Source: Siphonodentalium dalli (lineage: Eukaryota; Mollusca; Scaphopoda; Gadilida; Siphonodentaliidae). Taken from it: 64,000 bases of DNA. Both the position numbers and the translations under genes were made by a program. The stretch spans positions 186,351,956 through 186,415,955 of the forward strand of contig CP136063.1 in the NCBI GenBank assembly GCA_032622095.1. Direction: 5' to 3'. Of the stretch, positions 11,520-21,982 are shown one piece after another (position 1 is the stretch's first letter; every line of letters begins with the position of its first letter). The notes beneath the pieces were generated by a model. It had not been told where the DNA came from. It made no database searches and saw only the letters and a program-made list of their open reading frames with translations.

Positions 11520-11964
11520 GTACCGGTACTTAATCCGATCAGAGGGTCCCCATATAATCACATTCCAACAACAACATTTTTTGAAATGACGCTTCAGTTT
11601 CAGAATCTAATAATTGCCCAAAAATAATGAAAAACACCATCAACTATAGTATAAAATTGCACAAAACCTGTTATTTATCACCATTTTGTTCAACGAAATT
11701 TTACCGGTTTGTCAAATATCTGACACAAAAAGCCACTTGATTTTAGAGTTTAATATCCATCTTTGCCCGCAATTTGGTCAATGAAATTCTTCTCGTTGAC
11801 TGTCTATTGGGCCACTATAATTAAAATAATAGATTTATAACATCGATATCTGATCACTCTGAGCTGTGGTGGGTGGGTTCCTCGACTCGAATCAAATATT
11901 TTTTACCCCCGAAGTCAAGGAAATAGTAATTTGCGACCGTTAATTCGGATTGAGTACCTTTAAT
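11520..11964. mobile_element. Family A foldback MITE, diverged copy 2
   Basis: The left end TACCGGTACTTAATCCGATC is a decayed form of the family terminus; the right end GATTGAGTACCTTTAA is intact. The internal TCGACTCGAATCAAATATTT and CACTTGATTTTAGAGTT words match the other copies. Confidence 0.75.
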
Positions 11965-14024
11965 ATCTAACAGCAACCATATCTCAACCCCACCACAATC
12001 TGGGACTAATATATGTTATACATGTATTAGTCCCAGCTACAATCAGTGAACCTGATGAATAATTTTAACAGCATCTGAAAATGAAAGAAACATCCCGCAC
12101 CTTGTCTACGATATAATGAAAGCCATAATTGTAAATCAATCAGCTCTGCGTGTACCGGTATACATGTATATGTACACATATTGGACCCACATGAATTGCT
12201 ATATTCTCCATATTAATTTAAAACGAGCGCACCACTTTAACAAACTCATTATTGAGTATTGTATCAATAGCGATGTGTTTGTTAAAGTGGCAAGGTCATT
12301 TTAGATTTATACTCCTTTTAACATCAGTAGGCCTACACAATCATTCGTTGCATAACTTTCATTAAATTTTCCTAGTACTGAATATAAACAGTACTGGTAC
12401 AACACTAGCAGTACTTGAACCGACCATACTGTAGGTGTCTGGCCTGTTTATTACCTTTTTAATTTGTTGATAGTTCATTCAGACAACATCCTCTAAGTTG
12501 CCTAATAATAGAGACAAACTAATAATAGTGATGGTGGGATTTTTTAGCTAAAATTAATAATAGTAACCACAGCAATTTCACTCTATGTCTCTTAGTGATC
12601 TGATCATGGGAAGTGTTCTCCAAATATAATAACAGTGTTGACACTATCATATTATTGACACTATTATTGCACATGAGAGTACCGTTACTAGTACATGTAG
12701 ATGCTAATATGAGTAAGTCATTATCAAGTCTGGCTCTTCTTGAATTCAACTATCATAGTGATATTCAACTACTAGTACATGTATTATAGCTTAATTGTAC
12801 TACCATACACAATGTATACTGGTACGGTATATACGTAAACTCCAGGTTTTCTCTGTTTTTACTAAAACTTCATGGAATCATCTCACTTCGTAATGCACAA
12901 CCACATTAAAGTGTACATGTATATAACACTATAATTTTAAAAGAGAAAATGAGAAGGCATCAGATTCCAATATAAAAAGAATTCTACAGATTATTGCAGG
13001 AGACCTGTTTATTTCATAATGGCAGAAGTACATATGTGCATGTATGCCATTTGAATGACATTTTAATAACTTCTCACCAAGATGATTTCAAAATTCTAAC
13101 TACTAGTACAAGTAAATCAGTTAAATAATCAAAAATGCCAGCACCGATATATATACTGTACTACATGTAGTAGGTACCGTACATGAGATATTGTCACCAC
13201 TTCATAATAGTTGAATATATATGGTACATGTACCGGTACAATGGAATTCAAGTTGTATCAGACCTGTTGTTTGGCATAACCAATGTACCAGTAAGTGACT
13301 TTGGTGATCACTGTTAGTCATTGATTTTGATAACATAAGTTCATGATTTTTACAAAATAATTTTAATGAATCAAAACCATGTGCAGCCGCATGTGTAACA
13401 TGTAACTGTCTTTGTCCATTAGTCATTATCCAAGTCTGGTTTAGTCTTGATCTAATGATCAAAGGCGGAATGTTACTAGTATGTACCGGTAACTTATTAT
13501 CATGATCCGGGAGTACTGATGAATTATAATCCATTTCACAGCATTGTCCATGTCTGCATGTATCATGACATGTTTGGTAAACATCCTCACTCGATTCACT
13601 GACACTGGTGAGTGGTGCCATTGCCATTCTAATTCTCCATATCATGTTCTACCCTTCACAAGTTCACACACATGTAGCTACTGTACTTCTAATCAGTCTA
13701 ATGTACTATTCAGAATGATAGAATCTGAATGAACATTCAATGACCTTTTACGGCATCAGCGTTGACTGCATTTCAGCGTTGACTGCATTTCAGCATTGAA
13801 GGGATGAGGAGTCCAGAATAGAACTATAATCATCATATTTTGCAATAATCATTACATTCACATTGTTTGCATTCTTCCATTGGGGTCAATCAGTGCTATT
13901 CTGTATTCACTTATTCGAGTCAATCAATGTCCATGATAATAACAGCTGAATACGGCATAGTCTGACCTGCCACACTCAGTGACTCACACACAGTGTCTGT
14001 GACCAGTCCAGTGTTAGTTCAGTC
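11965..14024. other. AT-rich non-coding stretch
   Basis: Rich in TACATGTA, ACTAGTAC and TACCGGTAC words, which are short palindromes scattered without order. A small hairpin pairs CCACTTTAACAAAC (about 12221) with GTTTGTTAAAGTGG (about 12277). At 13755-13800 a 17-bp unit containing GCGTTGACTGCATTTCA repeats two to three times. No exon stands out. Confidence 0.35.
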
Positions 14025-14141
14025 ATGAACGTAGTGCGCATCCTTCTACGCTGGAAGCAGCAATCTGCGAAAGCGGTCATGTTGACCAACTTCACCAAGT
14101 CCAGTGTGCGATATTCGGATTGGTCCCGTCACTTCACATGA
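14025..14141 (+). CDS. Possible 38-codon frame with presequence-like composition
   Basis: ATG at 14025 to TGA at 14139 gives a peptide beginning MNVVRILLRWKQQSAK with many Arg, Lys, Ser and Thr residues and almost no acidic ones, as in mitochondrial targeting presequences. It could be a leader exon or a chance frame. No good donor site or downstream exon was found, and no family is recognised. Confidence 0.2.
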   Translation: MNVVRILLRWKQQSAKAVMLTNFTKSSVRYSDWSRHFT

Positions 14142-14886
14142 TATTTTCTGATAATTAAGCGGTATTTCTAACATCCAACGGGTTAAAACAGTCTATATCT
14201 AATCCGTTGTGTACACGAAAGAATGAGATACACATTTTCTGCGAATAATGAACGAAACAAGCAGATATGACAGATGAAAAAACTATTTATTTTTAACACA
14301 TAAAAATTCGGAAATTCCACACCGGAAGTGTGAAATAACGTACTCTAACTCTGGGAACAATTTATCCCCAATTTCATGTACAAGAATGTTTAAACATTAT
14401 CATAACATATTCGACTTGTTTTTAATTTGTTTTCGTGAAAAGGAATGATAAAAGGCACAATAAACATATCTAGAACGACAACTAAATCCAAATTAGCCAT
14501 TTCCCCGTCATATTTCGGTCAGGCAAGCGAGGTACAAAAATGTATGAATCTGAGTACGAAAGTCGGAGTGTTCCTCTATCGTATTGCAATAATCGCCAAC
14601 CTATTATAATATAAAAAGCTATGCAGGGGGATAACTCGGAAAAAAATTTATTGTTGCGGAAAAAGTCTCATTGTGAGACTTTAATGTTAATTTTCGTTAG
14701 AATAACATTGCGTTATTCTCTGGGGGAAATCAGTCAGAATTTACTGACGAACACCACGACATACCAAAACTATTTTAGAGTTGGGTTCATAAAAACTGTG
14801 TTCTAGGGCGCTATTTGAGTATGATGTTGTAGCGTAACTGCCGTTTATATCGAGTCCGAAATGTGCGTAGTTAGTTTTTTCGTGAC

Positions 14887-15364
14887 TTTAAAGGTACTCA
14901 ACCCGATAAAACTCCTCTCAATTACTATTTCAATGGCTTCGGGGGTCAAAAATATTTGATTCGAGTCGAGGAAGTCACCCATCAAAGCTCAGATTTGTTA
15001 GATATCGATTTTAGAAATCTATTATTTTTCATTATCGGGAATACTATCTGGCCCAGAACTCAGTCAAAATTGCGTTAAAATTACCACTTGATTTTAGAGT
15101 TATTCATCCTTGTCTGTTTGAATAGATTTGGAGTACACATCCAGAGCAGATTACGGCAGTTATTGGTACTCATCTCGAGAACATAACAAATTTGAAAAAT
15201 CAATATCTAATAACTCTGAGCTTTGTTTGATGGGTTCCTCGACTCGAATCAAATATTTTTTACCCCCAAAGCCAAAGAAATAGTAATATAGGACCCTCTG
15301 ATCGGATTGTTGTTGTTGGAATCTGTTGAGATGGGGACCCTCTTTACGGGTTGAGTACCTTTAA
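14887..15364. mobile_element. Family A foldback MITE, copy 3
   Basis: A complete copy starting TTTAAAGGTACTCAACCCG and ending GGGTTGAGTACCTTTAA, inserted at the inner edge of the left arm of the 1.9-kb foldback. The right arm lacks it at the matching place (about 16315), which shows that it came after the inverted duplication. Confidence 0.85.
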
Positions 15365-15371
15365 TTATTTG

Positions 15372-15595
15372 TATATAGGAGAAAAAGCACAGTAGCAATG
15401 TTATATTTTTATGCCTCAGAAACATGCCGAGCATTGCCCTTTGAACATGCTTTGGACTATACAACACACCAGGCGCCTATTTTTAGAAGTAAATTTGATT
15501 TTTGAGATAGTGCACCGTCTCAAAAATCAAATTTTAAAGGGCAATGCTCGGCATGTTTCGGAGGCATAAAAATACTGTGCTATATCTCCTATATA
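15372..15595. repeat. Hairpin element
   Basis: ATTTTTATGCCTCAGAAACA followed by TGCCGAGCATTGCCC on the left pairs with GGGCAATGCTCGGCATG and TTTCGGAGGCATAAAAAT on the right. A second stem, AATTTGATTTTTGAGA with TCTCAAAAATCAAATT, sits inside it near 15490-15535. Confidence 0.8.
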
Positions 15596-15688
15596 TATAC
15601 TATAGAGACCTTAAAATATGCATATAGTGTACGTCCTAAGTGCGACGTCGGAATACAGCGGCCATTCGAGCTTCCTTTTTTTGGGGTT

Positions 15689-15782
15689 GCATCGGTGGCC
15701 GTGTGGTATTGACGTCGGACTTTGAGTCGCAAGGCGCGCTCGCCGTCGGGCCGGGGTTCGTATCCCACCAAATCCAATTTTT
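15689..15782 (+). ncRNA. tRNA-derived SINE head
   Basis: TGGCCGTGTGG at 15696-15706 fits the pol III A box and GGTTCGTATCC at 15755-15765 fits the B box, about 60 bp apart as in tRNAs with a long variable arm. The segment does not close a full cloverleaf: the anticodon stem fails and no acceptor stem pairs, so it is not a working tRNA gene. It continues into a T-run and a tail with ATTGAATTGAATT, typical of SINEs. The intact boxes would permit pol III transcription. Confidence 0.55.
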
Positions 15783-17089
15783 TTTAATTATTTGGATCAC
15801 GCTGAATGTTTGGCTTTTATCCAATAAACAATTGAATTGAATTAATACATTTTATTTCATTAAAAGAGTATTCTTTAATTAATTTCATACATTTGAATCT
15901 GAAACCAAAATTAAATACTAGCCTGCAACTTAATATAGTTAGACTAGACTCCTGATTTACTGAAAAAAATAATTAATATTCAGTATTTATATGATATTTG
16001 TATATCAATATTAATATTATTTGAATATAAATAACACGATGATTCTAGTTTCTGCATCATATATAGGCTAAAATAAACCAACGTCCGATAAATACTATTT
16101 AAAAGCGCAATATATCGGCACTGCTTGAGTTAAACCAGCAGTCTAGACTAATTATAAGTTGCAGGCTAGTAATATTTAATTTTGGTTTCAAATTCAAATG
16201 TATGAAATTAATTAAAGAATTCACTTTTAATTAAAAAATAAAAGTTATTAATTCAATTCAATTGTTTGTTGGATAAAAGCAAAATATTCAGCGTGATCCA
16301 AATAATTAAAGTCGCGAAAATACTATCTATACACATTTCGGACTCGATATAAACGGCAGTTACGCTACAACATCATCATGCTAAAAAAAACTTGCGAGAT
16401 CACAGTTTTTATGAACCCAACTCCAAAATAGTTTTGGTATGTCGTGGTGTTCGTCAGTAAATTTTGACTGATTTTCACCAGAGAATAACGCAACATTATT
16501 CTATCGAAAAGTAACGTTATGTTATTTTTTGTTGTGTTCAGGATATCCCCCTTTTTCACATTGATAAAAGTTAAAATAAATATTTAAAACCTAGTTTTTA
16601 TTGGTAAGATGATCATATATACGGTTAAAATACTTAGGTAAAAGTTGTGTTGCGTTGTGTGAATTTGGAGTTATCCCTCCTGTATCTGGGATCTTATACA
16701 GTGGAGATTTACCGATTCCAATCGAGTACCATTCGACTGTTTCTGGGGGAAGAACAGTAAACAAATAAAAAAATATGATCTAGAAAGATCAAAAATGTGA
16801 TGTACAATCGTAAACCAATCTCACAATTACCGCCAAGCAAACTGCAGGAAGAACAAGAAAACCATAGTCAGAAATGGTAACGCCACCAAGATCGTATTAT
16901 TAGCCATAAATATAAATAATAATACAATTATTCTATAAACTAGCTTTCAAATTTTATGCGGGAAATTTGCGTACTTCCATATTTCAAGTTTTCCCGTTTC
17001 TCGTGGCATACATTACTTTCATCAAACTGTCTTCTTTATTACACAAGCTGATAGGCCCGACTTCACCCGGGCTGTTTCCCATCTGCTTT

Positions 17090-17605
17090 CCGGTGAAAGG
17101 TGCGATTTGACCTTCAATTGACTATTTCGAAAGTCAAGGTCAGGTCAGGGTCATGATTTGTCCAGTCAAAAACACCCCCACCCGTAGAAAACTACCCATA
17201 GGTATCAAATTTCGTCGAAATCCGTCCGTTTTACCCAACTTGACCTTTAATTAACAATTTTGAAGGTCAAGGTAAGGTCAGAGTCATGATTTGACCCGTC
17301 CAAAACACCCCCCCCCCGACAAAAGTACCCATAGGTATCAAATTTCGTCGAAATCTATCCGTTTTATCCGAGTTGACCTTTGATTGGCCATATTGAAGGT
17401 CGAGGTCACGATTTGACCCGTTCAAAACTCTCCTCGGACCAAAGTATCCCTAGGTATCAAATTTCGCCGAAATTTGTCCGTTTTACCCAAATTGACCTTG
17501 CATTGACAGTTTTAATGGTCAAGGTCAGGTCGGGGTCACGATTTGACCCGTTCAAAACACTTCCCGGACACAAATACCCATAAGTATCAAATTACGTTGA
17601 ATTCT
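17090..17605 (+). repeat. 115-bp tandem array in family D copy 1
   Basis: About four units share 'ttgacctt...attgac', GGTCAAGGTCAGGTC, GATTTGACCCG, AAAACAC and GTATCAAATTTCGTCGAAAT. The equivalent array in copy 2 lies at 19355-19880. Confidence 0.8.
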
Positions 17606-18174
17606 ATGGAAAGCCGAGGAGGACATGTTGGTTGCTAATTGCTAGATATACGACGCGGTATTTTGAAGGTGTTTCAAACTAGGAGATAGAAGTATTCTGC
17701 CTTTCAAATGGTGATGAATTATAGTAGTTTATTCAAATTTTATGGCATAAATTGTTATTAAAACCGTATATACTATAAAAAATTAATGAGTCGAAAATTA
17801 AGTGGGCCTTTAAACAAAGTCACAATTGCATTTAGGCTCATCTCATACTCGTCCATTCAGCGATATTCTACTGCGCAGTTTGTTATAGCCTCCAGTATTT
17901 ATTGAGCGTTATACCCCCAACTGTTATATATTAGGTCACACATAATCACATTAAATCGCATCGTAACATAGCAATTGTGTGGGCTCCTTGGCGTGAATAT
18001 GTAATGAGAAATAAGGTCATACGTAATGACATTAAACTCAAGAAAACCCTCGAAAACAAAACAAAATCACATTTAATGTTTTACGTTATTTCCTTCATAA
18101 AAAGAATCTTCGTGATAATGAACCCTCTCGTTACTTTAGAATATAGAATTAACCTTAAAATAAAAAAAATCTTT

Positions 18175-18290
18175 GGAACACAGAACCTTCGGAATAACGA
18201 ACCTTCGGATTGGTGAACCTTCGGAATAGCGAACATTCAGAGAAATTTCGGAATAGTGGACCTTCGGGATAGTGAACCTTCGGAATAGAG
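18175..18290 (+). repeat. 17-bp minisatellite GAACCTTCGGAATAG
   Basis: Six to seven imperfect units with the core GAACCTTCGGAATAG(C). Smaller blocks of the same unit occur at 18718-18780, 20495-20610 and 21045-21110, always in family D elements. Confidence 0.8.
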
Positions 18291-19116
18291 ACATGCCCCC
18301 CAATATTCATATTATATGCCCAGAGTTCAAAGGTATGGACCCATAAAATTCTAAACTTGGCCCTTAAAATATTGAACTCCAAATTGGAGCACACACAGAA
18401 CACCACTTAAGTCAACTGAACCTATGTCATGTCCCAATGCGGGAGGGTCCATATATACCACAACATTCATAGTATATGCCAAGAATTCAAAGGTATGGGC
18501 CCACGTAATGACATAAAATCTCAAGAAAACCAGCGAAAACAAAACAAAATCACATTTAATGTTCTAAGTTAAGTTATTTCCTCCTGTATCTGTATCGGTG
18601 TGCGCGCATGATCAGTTCGGATGTGAGCGCACACTCCATATAAAGAATCTTTGTGAAAATGAACCCTCTCAAATTAGTCTCAATACTTTAAAATATAGAA
18701 TTAACCTAAAAATAACAAAAACCTTCGGAATAGAGAACCTTCGGAATAGCGGACCTTCGGGATAGCAAACCTTCATAATAGAAGCATGTCCCCACAATTA
18801 CACCGGTGACGTAAACACATGTGCCAATCTTAGTTGTACTCTCGTAATTATCGGTACGATGAAACGGTGACGGAATCTGACGAGGTTTGCCGAATGTACA
18901 ATCACCCAGTGAATTATCGATCGACCATGCGATATCAAAAAACCAAAAGCTAGAAACACCACACTACGGTGGCGTAATAAAAGCGCCACATTCACCGGTG
19001 GAGTATTTATTATGTTTAGAGTTACCGAACTTGAAAAGTGGGATAACTTTTCTGTACGGGATTCTCCTTATTGCTTTTTGACCAAATTTACATTACAATC
19101 GGACACATCTTCTACA

Positions 19117-21298
19117 AGAAAATCATAGTCAGAAATGGTAACGCCACCAAGATCATATTATTAGCCATAAATATAAATTATAATACAATTATTCTATAAA
19201 CTAGCTTTCAAATTTTATCTGGGAAATTTGCATACTTCTATATTTCAAGTTTTCCCGTTTCTCGTGTTATACATTACTTTCTTCAAACTGTCTTCTTTGT
19301 TACACAAGCTGATGGGCCCGACTTCGTCCGGGATGTTTCCCATCTGATTTCCGGCGAAAGGCGCGATTTGACCTTCAATTGACTATTTCGAAAGTCAAGG
19401 TCAGGTCAGGGTCGTGATTTGACCCGTCCAAAACACCCCGACCCGGAGAAAAGTACCACTAGGTATCAAATTTCGTCGAAATCCGTCCGTTTTACCCCAC
19501 TTGACCTTTAATTAACAATTTTGAAGGTCAAGGTAAGGTCGGAGTCATGATTTGACCCGTCCAAAACACTCCCCCGACAAAAGTACCCTTACATGTAGGT
19601 ATCAAATTTCGTCGAAATCCATCCGTTTTACCCGATTTGACCTTTGATTGAACACATTGAAGGTCAAGGTCACGCCGATGTCACGATTTGACCCGTTCAA
19701 AACACTCCCCGGACAAAAGTAACCCTAGGTATCAAATTTCGCCGAAATGTGTCCGTTTTACCCAAATTGACCTTGCATTGACAGTTTTAAAGGTCAAGGT
19801 CAGGTCGGGCTCACGATTTGACCCGTCCAAAACACTCCCCGGACACAAATACCCATAAGTATCAAATTACGTTGAAATCTATGGAAAGCCGAAGAGGACA
19901 TGTTAGTTGCTAATTGCTAGATATAAGACGCACGACTTGTCGCGGTATTTTAAAGGTGTTTCAAACTAGGAGATAGAAGGATTCTGCTTTTCAAATGGTG
20001 ATGAATTAATAAATTTATTCAAATTTTATGGCATAAATTGTTATTAAAACCGTATATACTATAAAAAAAATGAATGACTCGAAAATTAAGTGGGTCTTTA
20101 AACAAAGTCACAATTACAGTTATGCTCATCTCATACTCGTTTAATCAGCGATATTCTGCTGCGCAGTTTGTTATAGTTCCCAGTATTCATTGAGCGTTAT
20201 AGCCCCACTGTTATAATTCGCCTTTAGCAGGCGTACTCTTGCCTCAGATTATTGAGATATTAGGTCACACGTAATGACATTAAATCGCATGGAAACATAG
20301 CAATTGTGTGGGCTGCTTGGCGTGAATATTTAATGAGAAATAAAGTCATACGTAATGACATTAAACTCAAGAAAACCCGCGAAAACAAAACAAAATCACA
20401 TTTAATGTTTTAAGTTATTTCCTTCATAAAAAGAATCTTCGTGATAATGAACCCTCCCAATACTTTAGAATATAGAATTAAAATAACAAAAACCTTCGGA
20501 ATACAGAACCTTCGGAATAACGAACCTTCTGATTGGTGAACCTTCGGAATAGCGAACATTCAGAGAAATTTCGGAATAGTGGACATTCTGGATAGTGAAC
20601 CTTCGTAATAGAGACATGCCCCCAATATTCATATTATATGCCCAGAGTTCAAAGGTATGGGCCCATAAAATCCTAAATTTGGCCTTAAAATATTGAACTC
20701 CAAATTGGAGCCCACACAGAACATCACTTAAGTCAACTGTACCTGTGTCATGTCCCAATGCGGGAGGGTCCACAATATACCACAACATTCATATTATATG
20801 CCAAGAATTCAAAAGTATGGGCCCACGTAATGACATTAAATCTCAAGAAAACCCGCGAAAACAAAACAAAATCACATTTAATGTTCTAAGTTAAGTTATT
20901 TCCTCCTGTAGGCCTATCTGTATCGGTATGCGCGCAGGATCAGTTCGGATGTGAGCGCACACTCCGTTAAAAGAATCTTTGTGATAATGAACCCTCTCAA
21001 ATTAGTCTCAATACTTTAGAATATAGAATTAACCTAAAAATAACAAAAACCTTCGGAATAGAGAACCTTCGGAATAGCGGACATTCGGGATAGCGAACCT
21101 TCATAAAAGAAACATGCCCCCACAAGTACACCGGTGACGTAAACACATGTGCTAATCTTTGTTGTACTATCGTGACTCTATCGGTACGATTTATACTCAG
21201 TACGAAATAACCATAATAATACAGTCGCCCAGTGGATTATCGATCGACCACAGAATATGAAAATCTGCGTACCAAGCAACACCACGGTGTGGCGTAAT
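19117..21298 (+). mobile_element. Family D element, copy 2
   Basis: A second head-to-tail copy about 2265 bp downstream of the first, starting CAAGAAAATCATAGTCAGAA and ending GTGTGGCGTAATAA, with the same internal order of 115-bp array, 17-bp minisatellite and unique end. The two copies differ by scattered substitutions and small indels. Its end lies only 8 bp before the 9-bp target repeat of the giant palindrome. Confidence 0.75.
19355..19880 (+). repeat. 115-bp tandem array in family D copy 2
   Basis: This has the same units and order as at 17090-17605, with one unit carrying an extra ACATGT insertion near 19590. Confidence 0.8.
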
Positions 21299-21305
21299 AA
21301 ATGTG

Positions 21306-21314
21306 CAATTTTGC
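21306..21314 (+). repeat. 9-bp target-site duplication, left (CAATTTTGC)
   Basis: CAATTTTGC, separated by one C from the GGACCT terminus of the palindrome. The identical 9-mer directly follows the opposite terminus at 35933-35941. Confidence 0.75.
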
Positions 21315-21315
21315 C

Positions 21316-21545
21316 GGACCTCCTATTTACCGAGAACAACCGAGAACAACCGAGAACAAGTCTAAAATTAATAATTAAGTCTTAATAATGTTCAATTATA
21401 GTGTACATATCAATCTTAAGTTAATATTATACCATAGTTGACATTTTAAATGACATATATGTAGTTATTATTGGTATATACCGAGAAGTTGAAACATCGC
21501 GCAGCCGCTGTTCTTGTTCTCGGTTGGCGGTAACACAAAGACATA
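21316..21545 (+). repeat. Left terminal region of the giant palindrome
   Basis: Starts GGACCTCCTATTTACCGAG with three ACCGAGAAC repeats and is closed by CTTGTTCTCGGTTGGCGGT near 21535, so the terminal 0.23 kb itself holds inverted AACCGAGAACAAG motifs that could bind a transposase. The right counterpart is 35730-35932, which has two instead of three ACCGAGAAC repeats. Confidence 0.7.
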
Positions 21546-21550
21546 AGCCG

Positions 21551-21958
21551 TGCCTAGGTGTTAATTAACTAAGAACTAGCTGCGTGATATGTCTGATTTT
21601 CATTAAAATGTTAACTTTTATGCATTGTAACTGAGATATTCTTAACCAATTGTAATGGTTAATATATCTAGCGGAAATCTTGTTTAAAGTTTTGCTTCTT
21701 AACTTCAATGGAAGTTTTGGTTCTTAACTTCTTATGGGACATGTTCTTCATATAATAAGCTACCACCATCAGTATGGTATTGGTTCCGAAAATAATAATA
21801 ATGGTAAGCAATGTCATATATCTTCTGATTCAATTCTGTATATTGCTTGCGTGATTAACAGTTATCTGCACCAAATATAATTCAACTCAATGAAATTTGA
21901 TCACCAATCAGACCCATCATGCAGCTAGTACTTAGTTAATTAACACCTCTAGAGGCAC
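21551..21958. mobile_element. 0.4-kb MITE present only in the left arm
   Basis: The left end TGCCTAGGTGTTAATTAACT and the right end, read inward as TGCCTCTAGAGGTGTTAATT, continue as inverted repeats for about 50 bp (AACTAAG.ACTAGCTGC). The mirrored position in the right arm (about 35717-35727) reads straight through, GACAATACTACTCACGGC, with no insert. The insertion therefore postdates the palindrome. Confidence 0.8.
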
Positions 21959-21982
21959 GGCAGTAGTATTGTCTACCCTTTC

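Larger units (their letters stand above)
14640..16556. repeat. Nested foldback, 1.9 kb, arms about 245 bp
   Basis: 14640-14888 is repeated inverted at 16315-16556 (shared words include TTACTGACGAACACCACGAC and CGTAACTGCCGTTTATATCG). Between the arms lie, in order, a family A MITE, a hairpin, a tRNA-like SINE head and a second foldback with arms at about 15780-15955 and 16135-16312. Similar short frames in the two outer arms are the same DNA read twice, not two genes. Confidence 0.8.
16851..18977 (+). mobile_element. Family D element, copy 1
   Basis: About 2.13 kb starting CAAGAAAACCATAGTCAGAA and ending GGTGGCGTAATAA. TAACGCCACC lies 20-30 bp from the start, and the reverse complement of the end reads TTATTACGCCACC, so the termini share a short inverted motif. 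Inside are a 115-bp tandem array and two blocks of a 17-bp minisatellite. No long reading frame is present. Comparison with 6855-7120 shows the flanks were joined before insertion. The superfamily is unknown to me. Confidence 0.7.

Noticed and set aside
13202-13645. 147-codon minus-strand frame as a gene
   Set aside because: The translation is rich in His, Thr and Ser from TACATGTA-type words, has no domain resemblance and lies in unstructured AT-rich DNA.
15696-15765. Functional tRNA gene
   Set aside because: A and B boxes are good, but the anticodon stem does not pair and no acceptor stem closes; the tail is SINE-like.
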